This document shows positions 14,563 to 23,734 of a stretch of 45,419 nt of DNA, one piece after another (the stretch's first letter is position 1; every line of letters starts with the position of its first letter). The stretch lies in assembly GCF_021532375.1 (NCBI RefSeq), contig NZ_JAKGAP010000020.1:1-45419 (forward strand), in the 5' to 3' direction. The notes below the pieces were generated by a model. That model saw only the letters and a program-made list of their open reading frames with translations. It searched no databases and was not told the DNA's origin. This DNA comes from Paenibacillus alkaliterrae. GTDB lineage: Bacteria > Bacillota > Bacilli > Paenibacillales > Paenibacillaceae. The position numbers were made by a program, and so were the translations under genes.

Positions 14563-16812
14563 TCACTCCCCGCTTGTTCTTCCGATTAGCGTTTCTCCGA
14601 ATATTTCTACCGGTTCATCTCTGTTATTTCTTAGGCGAATTTGAAAGTAGAAGCCCTGCCGAGGCAGTTTCAGCTTATTGCTTAGTCGTTGCGGCGCACT
14701 AACTAAATCCGTGTAATCGAGGTTAGCCCAAGCAGTGTTGTCCCATTGTCCCGCGTCCCAAACGAGATAAACATTCTTCAATGCTTCTTGCACCTCCACC
14801 GTACCCCTCATATGAATAATTGAGATATCCAAACTGGCCTTTAATGAATATTGTTTGAGCCGCAAAATGTAATAATCCAACATCGATGGGTATCCAGTGT
14901 CTTCAAACCAGATCATACCGGATATGCGGTCGTAATCCACTGGCGTTCCGACTGTTTTTGCCATGTCCGTCCAGTCGCTGTTAAGCGTGGCATCGAACTT
15001 CTTTAAACGTCCATCATCCCCACCAAAATAAACAACCCCCTGCCATTCGATCAGGGAGTTTATGGTGAGACCGGTCCACGGTCCGTACCATTCTTCATTT
15101 CGTGTGTCATATCCAAATACATATTGCGTTGCCCCGCGCTTGATTTGAAGGAGATACATGTTCCACTGGACGATATATTCAGCCACAGCAGCGGTCATTT
15201 CCGCCTCTGTAAAACCATATGCGGCCCAATCGACCTTATCTTTCATAAGACTTCGTGTGCCGTAATATCGACTCTTGGAATCGACCGCAACATTGACGAT
15301 CTCATGCACCCCGTCGTCCGAAAGATACGGTATTGTTTGCCTTCCGTCCGGATAGGTGATCTTTCCAACGATAGACCGGGGAGCAATTACGCCGTTTATG
15401 GTGTTAAGATATTCTTGGAACGTAAAATTCGTGGAATCTGTTCCAGAAATGATGTTCCATCCCCTGCGCAACGGGACGAAACAAACATTATCAAAAGAGA
15501 CTCCCGGACCGTTTACATAATCTCCAAGGCGGTTCAACAGGCCATAGAATGTTTGCGGGAAATAATCGAACTCGTCTTTCTTGGAGTAGAACAATTCCGC
15601 CGTTCCGGGGCTGATGAAGATATAATTGTTGTGCGTCCAAACGTATTTGCAACCTTTGGCGTTGATGTCCGGCAACACATTATTTGGATTCGATCCTCCA
15701 TCATTAGCTGCTGGTGTGATATTCGCCACCGCTGAACCGTCATACGATTTTAAACTCCCGCCATCTGCAATGATTTTGCGATTCGTGAGCGCCTTATTCG
15801 TAAAGTCCGCGTCATAGATGTCTGCGCTATTTAGAGCATTGGTCATTGTAGCGGCGTTTAATTTGCCGTTATAAAAGCTGTAGAGACTCGTGCTGCTTGT
15901 GGCGAGTAATTCACCCCGGAATGATGTTGTATTAGCTGTGGGATAAGCTGCGCCCGACACAAGCGGCGTAGAACGGTCAAAGGTTGTTGTCGTTGTCTCC
16001 CCCTGCAAAGTTTCCGTGTTGGTCGTTGTTGAAATGTATATCCTCGTCTTGTTCGCATGGAACGGAACGGCTGGAACAGTGACTCGGAGTTTGGCTACAA
16101 TGCACGTATTGGACGCTGGCTTTGCTGCTCCTGACACCAAAGCCGCCGATTGCGTATAACTGGTAGTTGTGGTGCTGCCTTGTCTCGTCTGCGTTCCGGT
16201 CGATGTGGAGATATAAACATTTACACTCGTCACGCCTGAGGGAAAGGTGGGCATGGTGGCCGTGATGGTACTTGTCGAGCCGGATGTGATAATGCTGGCT
16301 TCGGGGCTGACTTGGGTTTCCCCTACGCTGTTCACCCAAGTGTAAACTACAAAATAAGTCGCAGCTGGCAGAGATCCTCCTGAGGTCGCGGTAGTTAGTG
16401 AAGGTGCTGCCGTAGGATTGTCCACAGCCGGAGGCACAACAACGTTCACCTCTGCGCTTGCCTCCGTTTCCCCGTTGTCTGTGACATAGGTATACCGCAC
16501 GTAGTACGTGCCGCTTGGAAGCGTGCTTGCCGCATCACCTACAGCGGAGAGTGTGGGAGCTGCACCTACGGAAACCGACTGTTTAAACGGATATTGCGTA
16601 AGATGTTTGATCGCCGCACCCAATGCGGGATTAATGACCGGCACGCTCCCCGGTCGTTGAGTTAAAGCGCGTAATTTGCCTTGATAGATATTATGGAGGC
16701 GGCGAGAACGCGCCAACGATAGGCTGGTCGGCTCGGAGGCCGTATCAAGTCCTAGAAAGCCGCCATCGGGCGTTTGAATCTGAACTTGCGGCTGAATCCC
16801 TGCGGGCATCAT
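14563..16812 (-). CDS. Tail nozzle / stabilisation protein (P22 gp10-like) with FN3-like insertions
   Basis: A 749-residue protein whose start (16812) overlaps the stop of the upstream connector gene by one base. Residues about 60-300 contain three Ig/FN3-like repeats: SGTYYVRYTYVTDNGETEAS, AATYFVVYTWVNSVGETQVS and a third ending TTTTFDRSTPLVSG. The rest is beta-rich with propeller-like blades (YVWTHNNYIFISPG, LIEWQGVVYFGGDDGRLKKF). This matches the short-tail nozzle proteins of podoviruses, which close the head and carry the spikes. The FN3-like insertions may be carbohydrate-binding decorations. The assignment rests on position, size and fold pattern, not a search. Confidence 0.68.
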   Translation of the reverse strand: MMPAGIQPQVQIQTPDGGFLGLDTASEPTSLSLARSRRLHNIYQGKLRALTQRPGSVPVINPALGAAIKHLTQYPFKQSVSVGAAPTLSAVGDAASTLPSGTYYVRYTYVTDNGETEASAEVNVVVPPAVDNPTAAPSLTTATSGGSLPAATYFVVYTWVNSVGETQVSPEASIITSGSTSTITATMPTFPSGVTSVNVYISTSTGTQTRQGSTTTTSYTQSAALVSGAAKPASNTCIVAKLRVTVPAVPFHANKTRIYISTTTNTETLQGETTTTTFDRSTPLVSGAAYPTANTTSFRGELLATSSTSLYSFYNGKLNAATMTNALNSADIYDADFTNKALTNRKIIADGGSLKSYDGSAVANITPAANDGGSNPNNVLPDINAKGCKYVWTHNNYIFISPGTAELFYSKKDEFDYFPQTFYGLLNRLGDYVNGPGVSFDNVCFVPLRRGWNIISGTDSTNFTFQEYLNTINGVIAPRSIVGKITYPDGRQTIPYLSDDGVHEIVNVAVDSKSRYYGTRSLMKDKVDWAAYGFTEAEMTAAVAEYIVQWNMYLLQIKRGATQYVFGYDTRNEEWYGPWTGLTINSLIEWQGVVYFGGDDGRLKKFDATLNSDWTDMAKTVGTPVDYDRISGMIWFEDTGYPSMLDYYILRLKQYSLKASLDISIIHMRGTVEVQEALKNVYLVWDAGQWDNTAWANLDYTDLVSAPQRLSNKLKLPRQGFYFQIRLRNNRDEPVEIFGETLIGRTSGE

Positions 16813-17447
16813 TATCCCCCCATATTGGCATCGTACTCGCTTGGCGGAGCTTGATTGCTTCCCCTCGCGGCTGTGGCGGCTTTAACGGCGGCAAATCTTG
16901 AAGCGTTTGCGTCTTGTGCCACCATTTTGCTTTCCTCAAGATAGTTCTTTGTATATTTGATGCGCGAAACTACCCACGAAATCAGTTCCCCATATCCTGC
17001 TGGCGGATATTCTGGTGTTTGTGTACCAAGTGTAATCTTAGCCGGGTACCGCAGATAATAAAGCCTGAACGTCCCGGATTGGTTTCGCATGTAAATTTTC
17101 GAGTCGGGACCGCCCCGGAACCATCCGTCCCCGCTGTCGAAGGAACGCAGGGGCCTTACCTGTTCGTACTTTTCTTGTCCTGCTGTATATTTGTAAACCA
17201 TCTGCGGCTCGTAAAGGTTCGTGATATCCTGTGATGATCGTTTGAATGTGTAATATCCGCTTGTGGTTACACTTAAATCGTCGCTCCATGTGTCTAAAAA
17301 GGCTTTCCGGGCGTTTTGCTGGAGGAACATGTTGAGCCATTCGAAAATGTAAAAATCTTGATCGGTGTCCTCGCCCAGGTCCGGCATATCCTTTTTACAA
17401 GCCATTTTGATTATTGTTGCGAGTTGTGAGGCTGTGTAGGCACTCAT
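16812..17447 (-). CDS. Head-tail connector / tail accessory protein
   Basis: A 211-residue protein starts at ATG 17447 behind GGAAGGTGATC. It opens with helices (TASQLATIIKMACKKD) and then mixed strands such as TSGYYTFKRS and FRLYYLRYPAKI, the general pattern of podovirus tail-accessory or gp4-like adaptor proteins that bridge portal and nozzle. Its stop overlaps the nozzle gene start. It is 14 nt from the upstream connector candidate, so the three form a tight connector-tail cluster. Confidence 0.6.
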   Translation of the reverse strand: MSAYTASQLATIIKMACKKDMPDLGEDTDQDFYIFEWLNMFLQQNARKAFLDTWSDDLSVTTSGYYTFKRSSQDITNLYEPQMVYKYTAGQEKYEQVRPLRSFDSGDGWFRGGPDSKIYMRNQSGTFRLYYLRYPAKITLGTQTPEYPPAGYGELISWVVSRIKYTKNYLEESKMVAQDANASRFAAVKAATAARGSNQAPPSEYDANMGG

Positions 17448-17460
17448 TAGATCACCTTCC

Positions 17461-18045
17461 TTACCACCTGGAATCTATGACAACCGGTTCATTTCCGAGC
17501 ATTTGATAGGCGGTTAATTGATTTTTCATGCCGTTGTATAACCGTTCATTTGTTTCGGACTCACGACGCGCATGTGCTTCTCCTAATTGAGACACAACAC
17601 TTGGTTGTCTATAATATTTCAACAGCCCGTAGAACTGATAGATCGGATAATATCGATCATCCAGTTCGATTGCATTGGTTATCAACGTGAATGTGGTTAG
17701 ATGCTTGTAATAGTCCACCACAAGCGTATCCGGAGCAATCCAAAGTGTACGAGGGAAAATGATCTTACCGTTGTAAATCCGGTAATTTACGCCAAACTCT
17801 GTGTCTATTCCTTCGTTAATGATACTTTGTAATCGCAAACGGTTTATAATTTTCAAATTTGTCGGAAGCGTATATTCTAACGCAGTTGCCGTAAGCGCTA
17901 TTGATGACGGAGTTGCCGGTATGTTGATGTTCATGCCAATATCCGCATTCACTTGATTACACCAATTGATTACATCTTGATTTTCAATTGGTGTCTTTAC
18001 TTCTTGTTCGATAAGAAACCGAATATCTTCCAATGTCTTCGCCAT
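17461..18045 (-). CDS. Head-tail adaptor (P22 gp4-like) candidate
   Basis: A 194-residue protein starts at ATG 18045 behind GGAGGCTTGAT. The opening helices TLEDIRFLIEQE and IENQDVINWCNQVNADIG and the strand LEYTLPTNLKIINRL resemble the adaptor proteins that dock under the portal in short-tailed phages. The C-terminal helix carries RRESETNERLYNGMKNQL. It sits between small head proteins and the next connector. Confidence 0.6.
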   Translation of the reverse strand: MAKTLEDIRFLIEQEVKTPIENQDVINWCNQVNADIGMNINIPATPSSIALTATALEYTLPTNLKIINRLRLQSIINEGIDTEFGVNYRIYNGKIIFPRTLWIAPDTLVVDYYKHLTTFTLITNAIELDDRYYPIYQFYGLLKYYRQPSVVSQLGEAHARRESETNERLYNGMKNQLTAYQMLGNEPVVIDSRW

Positions 18046-18046
18046 A

Positions 18047-18400
18047 TCAAGCCTCCGTAAATCCGGTGAGGTTCACTTTTCCCAAAACCGCAGCTGTGCC
18101 GCTTGCCGCAAGTTCGGCAGAAACCGCGTTGCCTGATGTGATTGCGAGAGGTTGCGAAAACACTATTTGAAATCCGTTATGGACGTAGTCCTCCCATATG
18201 ACTGCGGCTCCGTCTTTGATTTGCAATAGTTTAATAGCGGCGGCCCCAAATGATGCGGATACACCCGTAATATAATGGCGTTTACCGGTTACCGCCGCTT
18301 TTGTTGCGGTTGCTAGTGCGTTGTCCGCGCTGCCGCTTGCTCTCCATGCCGGAATGATGCTCAGTTCCCGTGAGATTCCCCGTAAGTTCTTCAATCCCAT
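18047..18400 (-). CDS. Small beta-rich head protein, unknown
   Basis: A 117-residue protein is started at ATG 18400 because GGAGGCGCGGAAA precedes it. Repeated short strands (HYITGVSASFG, IKLLQIKDGAAVIWEDY, GNAVSAELAASGTAAVLGK) suggest a beta-sandwich like phage head-decoration or tail-fibre-base proteins. It ends one base before the adaptor gene. Function inferred from position only. Confidence 0.6.
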   Translation of the reverse strand: MGLKNLRGISRELSIIPAWRASGSADNALATATKAAVTGKRHYITGVSASFGAAAIKLLQIKDGAAVIWEDYVHNGFQIVFSQPLAITSGNAVSAELAASGTAAVLGKVNLTGFTEA

Positions 18401-18497
18401 TTTCCGCGCCTCCATTTATTAATAACTGAGTTAAAAGTTCGTTTGTTTTCTTTTGTTCGATCAACAGTTCTTTTAAAATCCTATATTCAAGTTCCAT
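18282..18497 (-). CDS. Small coiled-coil protein overlapping the next gene
   Basis: A 71-residue frame starts at ATG 18497, directly behind TTTGGAGGTACGTT, a strong site. Residues 1-28 (EYRILKELLIEQKKTNELLT) form an amphipathic helix. The remainder overlaps the following head gene by 119 nt in another frame and is polar low-complexity text. The start looks real; whether the whole tail is used is uncertain. Confidence 0.5.
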   Translation of the reverse strand: MELEYRILKELLIEQKKTNELLTQLLINGGAENGIEELTGNLTGTEHHSGMESKRQRGQRTSNRNKSGGNR

Positions 18498-18512
18498 AAC
18501 GTACCTCCAAAT

Positions 18513-18539
18513 ACAAGAAAAGAGGGCACTAGGCCCTCT
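18513..18539 (-). terminator. Intrinsic terminator inside the head gene cluster
   Basis: On the minus strand, AGAGGGC and GCCCTCT form a perfect seven-base stem around CTAGT, followed by TTTTCTTG. The stop codon of the upstream small gene lies in the stem. It is oriented with late transcription and must be partly read through for tail genes to be made. Confidence 0.82.
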
Positions 18540-18717
18540 ACTTGTCTTCCATCAGATTATTCTCCTTCAGCGCATCGATCATAGCGTTCCACCGCTCAAT
18601 GCCCTGCTTTTCTGATTCACTCATACTGTCTTTTACGCGTTGTTTCGCGGTATACGGCACTTTGTGTTTCGGTTCGGAAGAACCCCCGTTACTGACTGTC
18701 CATGTTATTTCCTCCAT
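18538..18717 (-). CDS. Small hypothetical virion-region protein
   Basis: A 59-residue protein is started at ATG 18717 behind AAGGAGGACGTAGCC. It is polar and mostly helical in its second half (QRVKDSMSESEKQGIERWNA). No domain is recognised. It lies between two head-protein genes and ends in a terminator. Confidence 0.6.
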   Translation of the reverse strand: MEEITWTVSNGGSSEPKHKVPYTAKQRVKDSMSESEKQGIERWNAMIDALKENNLMEDK

Positions 18718-18719
18718 GG

Positions 18720-19073
18720 CTACGTCCTCCTTCGCACCGCGACACCCCATGTGCCGGATGCAAGGTCTACCGTGCCAGCACTTGCATTATGCAATGCAAT
18801 CCTGATGTTTCCGGCTGACGATACGCTAGCTTGATAAATTACACCTTGCGTATCATAAGGCGGATATAATTCAACTGCATCACCAAGCGCCGCTCCTGTA
18901 ATTGCAATGGCGCTGGATAATGCAATCCCATCTGTTAAAAGCGAAGGCGGGTCAAAGGTGATTGTTGTGGATACAACCACCCTAGGTTGTGTTAGAACGC
19001 CGATCTTCAATCCATCGGCGGTAACAACTCCGGCACCGGCCTTATTACGAAAATCAACTCCACCTGTAGGCAT
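18720..19073 (-). CDS. Small beta-rich head protein (decoration candidate)
   Basis: A 117-residue protein directly after the coat gene. It is rich in Val, Ala and Gly with alternating strands (KIGVLTQPRVVVSTTITFDP, GNIRIALHNASAGTVDLASG), resembling small all-beta capsid-decorating or head-completion proteins. It has no membrane or catalytic features. Decoration role is inferred. Confidence 0.55.
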   Translation of the reverse strand: MPTGGVDFRNKAGAGVVTADGLKIGVLTQPRVVVSTTITFDPPSLLTDGIALSSAIAITGAALGDAVELYPPYDTQGVIYQASVSSAGNIRIALHNASAGTVDLASGTWGVAVRRRT

Positions 19074-19086
19074 TTGTCACCCCTCC

Positions 19087-20079
19087 TTAGACCGTTGCAT
19101 CCGAGCCAATAATCCAGCTCCAATCAATTACGCCTTTGCCCCACAGTCCCACGACAGCATACTTAAATACTTCACTGTCGAAGTCGGTCTCATTTTTGAA
19201 ATCCGGTTTGCGGAATTCGTTCCATTTGTGGTAACGGCGCATGCGGGACTTGTTGATCGCAAACCAGTTATACGCATTCGGCAAATATGGATTCACGATT
19301 ACATCGAACGTGCCGCGATAGATGTTTAGCGAGAAATTCGCTTGGTTCGGAACGAACTTGGCCTCAGATTGATCCGCTTGCTTCGCGTTCATGCCGGCCA
19401 ATTGATAGGCGACAGACATGAGGCGAGGAGAAACCATCAAACAATCGAACATAACCGGCATTTTGTTGCCTTTGGAGTCCGTCCAGTTTTGGCCCATGAC
19501 CTGGCATTCGTGCCATGAGTCATAATCCAACGAGAGAGAAATTTTGTTCGTGTTCGTGTTTGTGGAGTTAGTAGGGCTCCGCGGATGATCGGTGGCGCAC
19601 AGTGCTTTCCCGTCCGGGATCGCGGTACCCCCGACAATCGTTGCACCTTCGTAGTCCGTGCCTGTCGTCGTATAGGCGTTTTTAAACGGCTCCACGATCT
19701 GCAGTTGACGGGTATTGTAAACCGAATCTGCAAGGTTCGTGACTTCATTTTTGATTTCCTGATGTTTGTTGAAGTCAAACCAATCGCGGTCGATCTGCGT
19801 ACCTGCCGAGTACTTCACCTGTGGGATTTGGGTCGGGAACAATTTTTCCCGATCTTCGTAATGTACCGATCGCCCGGTATCTGTCCACTTTTTCATGAGG
19901 CCGCGAGCGCCAACACCTTCATAGTGTTCGCGCTCTTTTGTCGTTTTACCGACTTCGCACAAAAGCGGAATGTAATCTATTTGTTGACTTTCGGCCTGCG
20001 TGAACACCTCGCGTACAATTGGCTCATAAACCGTGTTGACTTCCTTCATGGATTTGTAAGTACCTGTCATAATGGGCAT
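19087..20079 (-). CDS. Major capsid (coat) protein
   Basis: A 330-residue protein starts at ATG 20079 behind GGAGGCGGACATAA. It sits after portal and scaffold genes, the normal place of the coat gene, and has a plausible length for an HK97-fold coat. Visible features are a helical N-terminus (VYEPIVREVFTQAESQQIDY), a central loop region (RSPTNSTNTNTNKISLSLDY) and a C-terminal beta part (RGTFDVIVNPYLPNAYNWFA). The fold itself is inferred. A separate scaffold gene upstream explains why there is no long N-terminal delta domain or protease gene. Confidence 0.82.
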   Translation of the reverse strand: MPIMTGTYKSMKEVNTVYEPIVREVFTQAESQQIDYIPLLCEVGKTTKEREHYEGVGARGLMKKWTDTGRSVHYEDREKLFPTQIPQVKYSAGTQIDRDWFDFNKHQEIKNEVTNLADSVYNTRQLQIVEPFKNAYTTTGTDYEGATIVGGTAIPDGKALCATDHPRSPTNSTNTNTNKISLSLDYDSWHECQVMGQNWTDSKGNKMPVMFDCLMVSPRLMSVAYQLAGMNAKQADQSEAKFVPNQANFSLNIYRGTFDVIVNPYLPNAYNWFAINKSRMRRYHKWNEFRKPDFKNETDFDSEVFKYAVVGLWGKGVIDWSWIIGSDATV

Positions 20080-20093
20080 TTATGTCCGCCTCC

Positions 20094-20510
20094 TTAGCTG
20101 AGTTGGCGGTTTTTAGGCCGCACGATTGCTTTTGTATTTGCTGTGTCTACCGAGAGAATTGCCCAAGCGCCGTTTAACACGTCAGCCGCGTTAAGGTTCA
20201 GGCCTCCTGCTGCGATATCAGCTGTTCTTTGTCCTGCCAAAAAAGCCGCATCCGGCGTGCCCGTGTAATCGGCCACAAACTCATCACCAGGTCGCGCTTC
20301 AATCACATCGATAAAGTCCTCTGCACCGGAAGTGAATGTTGGGCCATTATAAATCCCTCCGACAACACCGTCGGCAACAGCACTTTCCCATCGTCCGGAT
20401 ACAACCTGCAAGGTCTGACCGTACGTAAACGTAGTGGATGCTTTTGCTTTGATGTTGCTGATCATTTTCGGTTGTCTCGAATCGCTGTTTTGTCTCCATA
20501 CAAATGGCAT
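20094..20510 (-). CDS. Head decoration-like protein
   Basis: A 138-residue protein starts at ATG 20510 behind GGAGGTAAACCAAT. It is beta-rich (TTFTYGQTLQVVSGRWESAV, GGIYNGPTFTSGAEDFIDVI) with a C-terminal NGAWAILSVDTANTKAIV strand pair. Small all-beta proteins between scaffold and coat in tailed phages are often capsid decoration proteins of the type DUF2190. I infer that role here. Confidence 0.58.
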   Translation of the reverse strand: MPFVWRQNSDSRQPKMISNIKAKASTTFTYGQTLQVVSGRWESAVADGVVGGIYNGPTFTSGAEDFIDVIEARPGDEFVADYTGTPDAAFLAGQRTADIAAGGLNLNAADVLNGAWAILSVDTANTKAIVRPKNRQLS

Positions 20511-20516
20511 ATTGGT

Positions 20517-21512
20517 TTACCTCCTGCTTTTAAGTAGTTGATTTTGCCGCTGTACACCCTTGATGTTTACGCCAAATTCCTCCGCAAGCGCAATTTGTGC
20601 CGGGAGTAACGATCCTTCATCGGGCGGCGTGGCGGTCTGTTCGTTAACGTGACCTCTCATACCCAATTGTTGCTGTTTGATGATCTTTTGTTCGGCTGAT
20701 TTCTTCGTTTGAGCCGAAAGAGTATCACGGTGAGCAAGTTCAAAAGCATCGATAGGGTCATAACCGCGTTCTATCCGACTTTTCATCTCGGCCGTGAAAA
20801 ACTGCGGTTCCTCGCCGCGGGTGAATGCTTGCGAATCATCTACCAAATGCGGGTACTTTTGGTACAATTCACTCCATTTCGATTGTCTTGCTTGCTCATC
20901 TTCTTGCCGTTGGCGCTCTGCACGCTCGTTCTCGCGCTCTCGCTTGGTTTGTGCGGCCTCTTTCATAAGAGGGTGATTATCTAGCCATGCCTCTACTTTA
21001 TCGGGGTCTAAACCAGCATCTTCGGCTTGTTCGCGAAGGTCGGTGCGTAACTGGTTGTATGCTTCTTGTTCTTTCTGTTGGTGCTGTTCGCGCAATTTAG
21101 GCAGATTAGCGATGAGTTCCGCATGGTCCTTGTATCCTTGGAGTTGCGCGACTTCATCCATGGCTTTCTGTTGCTCGGTTAACTTGGCCCTCGTTTTATC
21201 GAGCGCCATTCCCTTTTCGAGCAATTCAGGAACCTGGGATTCTTCAACCTCGACATCTTCTTTGTTGTACTTAATCTTGTACTTGCGGGTGTCGGTTGGT
21301 TTTTCCTCGGTTTCCTCGTCCATTTTCACTTCCGGATCGTCCTCTTGATCTATGGCGGGATCAGTAGGTTCGTCCATCTTTGGAAATTCAATGTCTTTCT
21401 TTTCCGCTTGCTTGGGAGCAAGACCGAAACTATCAAAGAGCGCCTCGGTGTCCGCGTCCCTTTCAACTTCAATTGGCGTTTCCAAGCTCTGGCTGGCTTG
21501 ATCTTCGCTCAT
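20517..21512 (-). CDS. Scaffolding protein
   Basis: A 331-residue protein is started at ATG 21512 behind TAGGAGGATTTAC; a 16-residue upstream extension lacks a site. It is highly charged and mostly helical, with acidic residues in the first third (MDEETEEKPTD), a long coiled coil around residues 110-240 (Gln/Glu/Arg-rich, RERENERAERQRQEDEQARQ) and a basic C-terminus (NQLLKSRR). This is the usual build of a phage scaffold, whose C-terminus contacts the coat. It lies between portal and coat. Confidence 0.82.
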   Translation of the reverse strand: MSEDQASQSLETPIEVERDADTEALFDSFGLAPKQAEKKDIEFPKMDEPTDPAIDQEDDPEVKMDEETEEKPTDTRKYKIKYNKEDVEVEESQVPELLEKGMALDKTRAKLTEQQKAMDEVAQLQGYKDHAELIANLPKLREQHQQKEQEAYNQLRTDLREQAEDAGLDPDKVEAWLDNHPLMKEAAQTKRERENERAERQRQEDEQARQSKWSELYQKYPHLVDDSQAFTRGEEPQFFTAEMKSRIERGYDPIDAFELAHRDTLSAQTKKSAEQKIIKQQQLGMRGHVNEQTATPPDEGSLLPAQIALAEEFGVNIKGVQRQNQLLKSRR

Positions 21513-21559
21513 GTAAATCCTCCTAATCGAATCCGCTATGGCAGGCGGTAGAATTGGCA

Positions 21560-21591
21560 CAACAAAGGCCGCCCCACGACTGGAAGCGGCC
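21560..21591 (-). terminator. Possible terminator between portal and scaffold genes
   Basis: On the minus strand, GGCCGC (21591-21586) pairs with GCGGCC (21572-21567), and TTTGTTG follows. It lies directly after the portal stop codon. The stem is short and the tail interrupted, so it may only attenuate. Confidence 0.5.
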
Positions 21592-21593
21592 CG

Positions 21594-23717
21594 TTAAACT
21601 CTTTGCAGTTGTCTTTCCGCTTTCATGCGATCAATATCGATCTTCTCTAACTGGATAGCGCGGTTAAATTCTTCTTTGTCCGCATCCATCATCATCCGTT
21701 GTTGCTCTGTTTGTTGTGTAATATCGTCTTGTGCCATTTGTCCTAGTTGTTGTTGCATCATAGCGGATTGTTCTTGCAACATTTGATTTTCCTGTTGAAG
21801 TTGTTGCATCTGCAACATGATTTGTTGTTCTTGTTGCATCCGTTCTTCGATTACCGAAAACGGCTCAAGGCGACCGTTATCAACAACATATTTAAGTGCT
21901 CTTGCATCAATCGTCGGCATTCCCGTGGCCGGGTCGATAGTTTGGAATAACATTTGTGCCGTTTGCACCCAGTACTCTCGATCCTTCGGCCTTTCAACGC
22001 CAATAGATACCGTTATATCGTATTTCGGTACGTATTCTTCAACAACCGGAACGACTTCATCCACTTCGTTCCCGTATTCATCCAGTACCTTGTTGCCGGT
22101 TTCGTACTCCGTCTGCACCTGGTTAACCATCGAATCGCGGCTGAAGGAGTATGTTTTTCCTGTGATCCTCGTTATGCGCTCGGTGGTGTAATACTGCGCG
22201 TCAAGCTCGATAAGCTGCTCTATTACCTCTTTTACTGCATCCTCGATCAATTCAGCCGCCGTGCTTAAACGCCCTTGAGAAGCCGATATAAGCGCCTCAG
22301 ACTGCCGTCCAGAGGTCACGTTAGGATTAGCCGCGCCATTCGCAGAGTCGAACATGCCGGGGATCTTCTGCAGCATCTCCAAAAAGTGCTGCATGTACTG
22401 GAATATACCAGGATTCGGCGGCACTCCCTGCAACTCCTTGATTTGGTTTACATCGCCCTCAACTGGTAACATAGCCCCGGCCTTGCCGCGAATTCTGCGC
22501 CAAATCTGTTTGATCGGCTCGGTAATTCCCGCAGCAGTACCGTATGCAATCGCGGAATTGCCCATCTTGGACGTAACCTCAATCGCCAACTCGCAGAACC
22601 GGTTATACATCGTTTGCGGGGATATCATGTCCCGCATGTACCCTTTGCCCCATGGATTGTCTTCCTCGGGGAACAATGTCCGGGCAACGATAGGATATTG
22701 ACCGTGATCGTATACATAGGACTCATGCGAGAGAAATACGCCATTTGTCGTTACGTATAGAAAGTGGACACCCTTCATCTTTCCTTGGGATTTGGCTATG
22801 TCGATACTCGGGTCTTTGCCTTCTGCAAGCTTCTCGTTTGCGCTATCCTTGAACCGCTTAATATCCTCGTCGCTCATGTACTTGGGTATACCCTTATACA
22901 TGTATCGTAAGACGTTCGCTGTTGTGCGGTTGTCCTCCGTCTTGAGCGTGGTTCCCATGATCGTGTTGCTGTCTCGGTCGAATATCTCCGACTCACTTGA
23001 CCGATTGTCCGCCATCACCTTAGGACCTTGCTTCGGCCAGCGTTCCCGGATATAATCCAGCGTCATAAGGTAGTTAATGATGTGCGCCCGGCCTTTTTGG
23101 AGATAAATAAAGTCCTTTATCGCAGGGTCCGGGAAGAAGCTACCGAAATTAAGCGGCACAATATCGTTTTGTCCGTTCCATCGGTTGTTTCCTCTTCCAC
23201 CCTCAATGGTTGGATCGTGCATGACCTCGTAAATCAGCGGACCGTGAATGGCCATTCTGCGCACAGCTCGGATATGTTTTTGTTTGAACTTTATACAGTT
23301 AAGCTCGTAAGGAATATAAGCGTTAAGGAGTGCCGCCCGTTCCTCGTCCCCCGGTTCTGTGGCTTCAAATGCCGGTTCCGGCGTCCATCCGGTCAGCCTG
23401 GATACGATGGACTCAATCTGGCTTCCGGCATAGTTCCCGACATATTCCATGCGCTCGGGATAAGGCCCATTGTCAGGCGGTCGTAAGTCCTTCCACTGGT
23501 CGCCTTTCCACATCTGCTGCTCTTTGCGCCATACATCTTCCATGCCGGAGCGCTTTTCTTTGTAGATTTGATAGTCATAATCGACCATCATGACTAACTT
23601 TTGTTCGTCTTCTGTGTTTATTTCCTCGTCCGTGACTTCCGGTTTCGGTTCGGTGTTGTTGAATATACCTTTGACTGCTCCGAATACTTCCGTTGCTTTG
23701 TCCAGTAGTTTTGCCAA
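21594..23717 (-). CDS. Portal protein (P22-like)
   Basis: A 707-residue protein appears to start at TTG 23717, well placed behind GGAGGTGATACA. It has an N-terminal helical arm, then the portal core: QQMWKGDQWKDLRPPDNG near 70, MEYVGNYAGSQIESIVSRLT near 90, MGNSAIAYG near 385. From about 620 there is a long Gln/Met-rich coiled coil (LQQENQMLQEQSAMMQQQLG). The large size and helical C-terminus match the P22/podovirus portal class, whose C-terminal barrel extends into the head. It forms the dodecameric ring for DNA entry and binds terminase and adaptor proteins. It is separated from the upstream small gene by a terminator. Confidence 0.9.
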   Translation of the reverse strand: MAKLLDKATEVFGAVKGIFNNTEPKPEVTDEEINTEDEQKLVMMVDYDYQIYKEKRSGMEDVWRKEQQMWKGDQWKDLRPPDNGPYPERMEYVGNYAGSQIESIVSRLTGWTPEPAFEATEPGDEERAALLNAYIPYELNCIKFKQKHIRAVRRMAIHGPLIYEVMHDPTIEGGRGNNRWNGQNDIVPLNFGSFFPDPAIKDFIYLQKGRAHIINYLMTLDYIRERWPKQGPKVMADNRSSESEIFDRDSNTIMGTTLKTEDNRTTANVLRYMYKGIPKYMSDEDIKRFKDSANEKLAEGKDPSIDIAKSQGKMKGVHFLYVTTNGVFLSHESYVYDHGQYPIVARTLFPEEDNPWGKGYMRDMISPQTMYNRFCELAIEVTSKMGNSAIAYGTAAGITEPIKQIWRRIRGKAGAMLPVEGDVNQIKELQGVPPNPGIFQYMQHFLEMLQKIPGMFDSANGAANPNVTSGRQSEALISASQGRLSTAAELIEDAVKEVIEQLIELDAQYYTTERITRITGKTYSFSRDSMVNQVQTEYETGNKVLDEYGNEVDEVVPVVEEYVPKYDITVSIGVERPKDREYWVQTAQMLFQTIDPATGMPTIDARALKYVVDNGRLEPFSVIEERMQQEQQIMLQMQQLQQENQMLQEQSAMMQQQLGQMAQDDITQQTEQQRMMMDADKEEFNRAIQLEKIDIDRMKAERQLQRV

Positions 23718-23734
23718 TGTATCACCTCCAACAC

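Noticed and set aside
15124..15735. 203-codon plus-strand open frame
   Set aside because: Antisense shadow of the nozzle gene; no start signal and no protein-like pattern.
21541..21591. tRNA-like text upstream of the scaffold gene
   Set aside because: It only forms one GC-rich hairpin with a T-rich tail; no cloverleaf.
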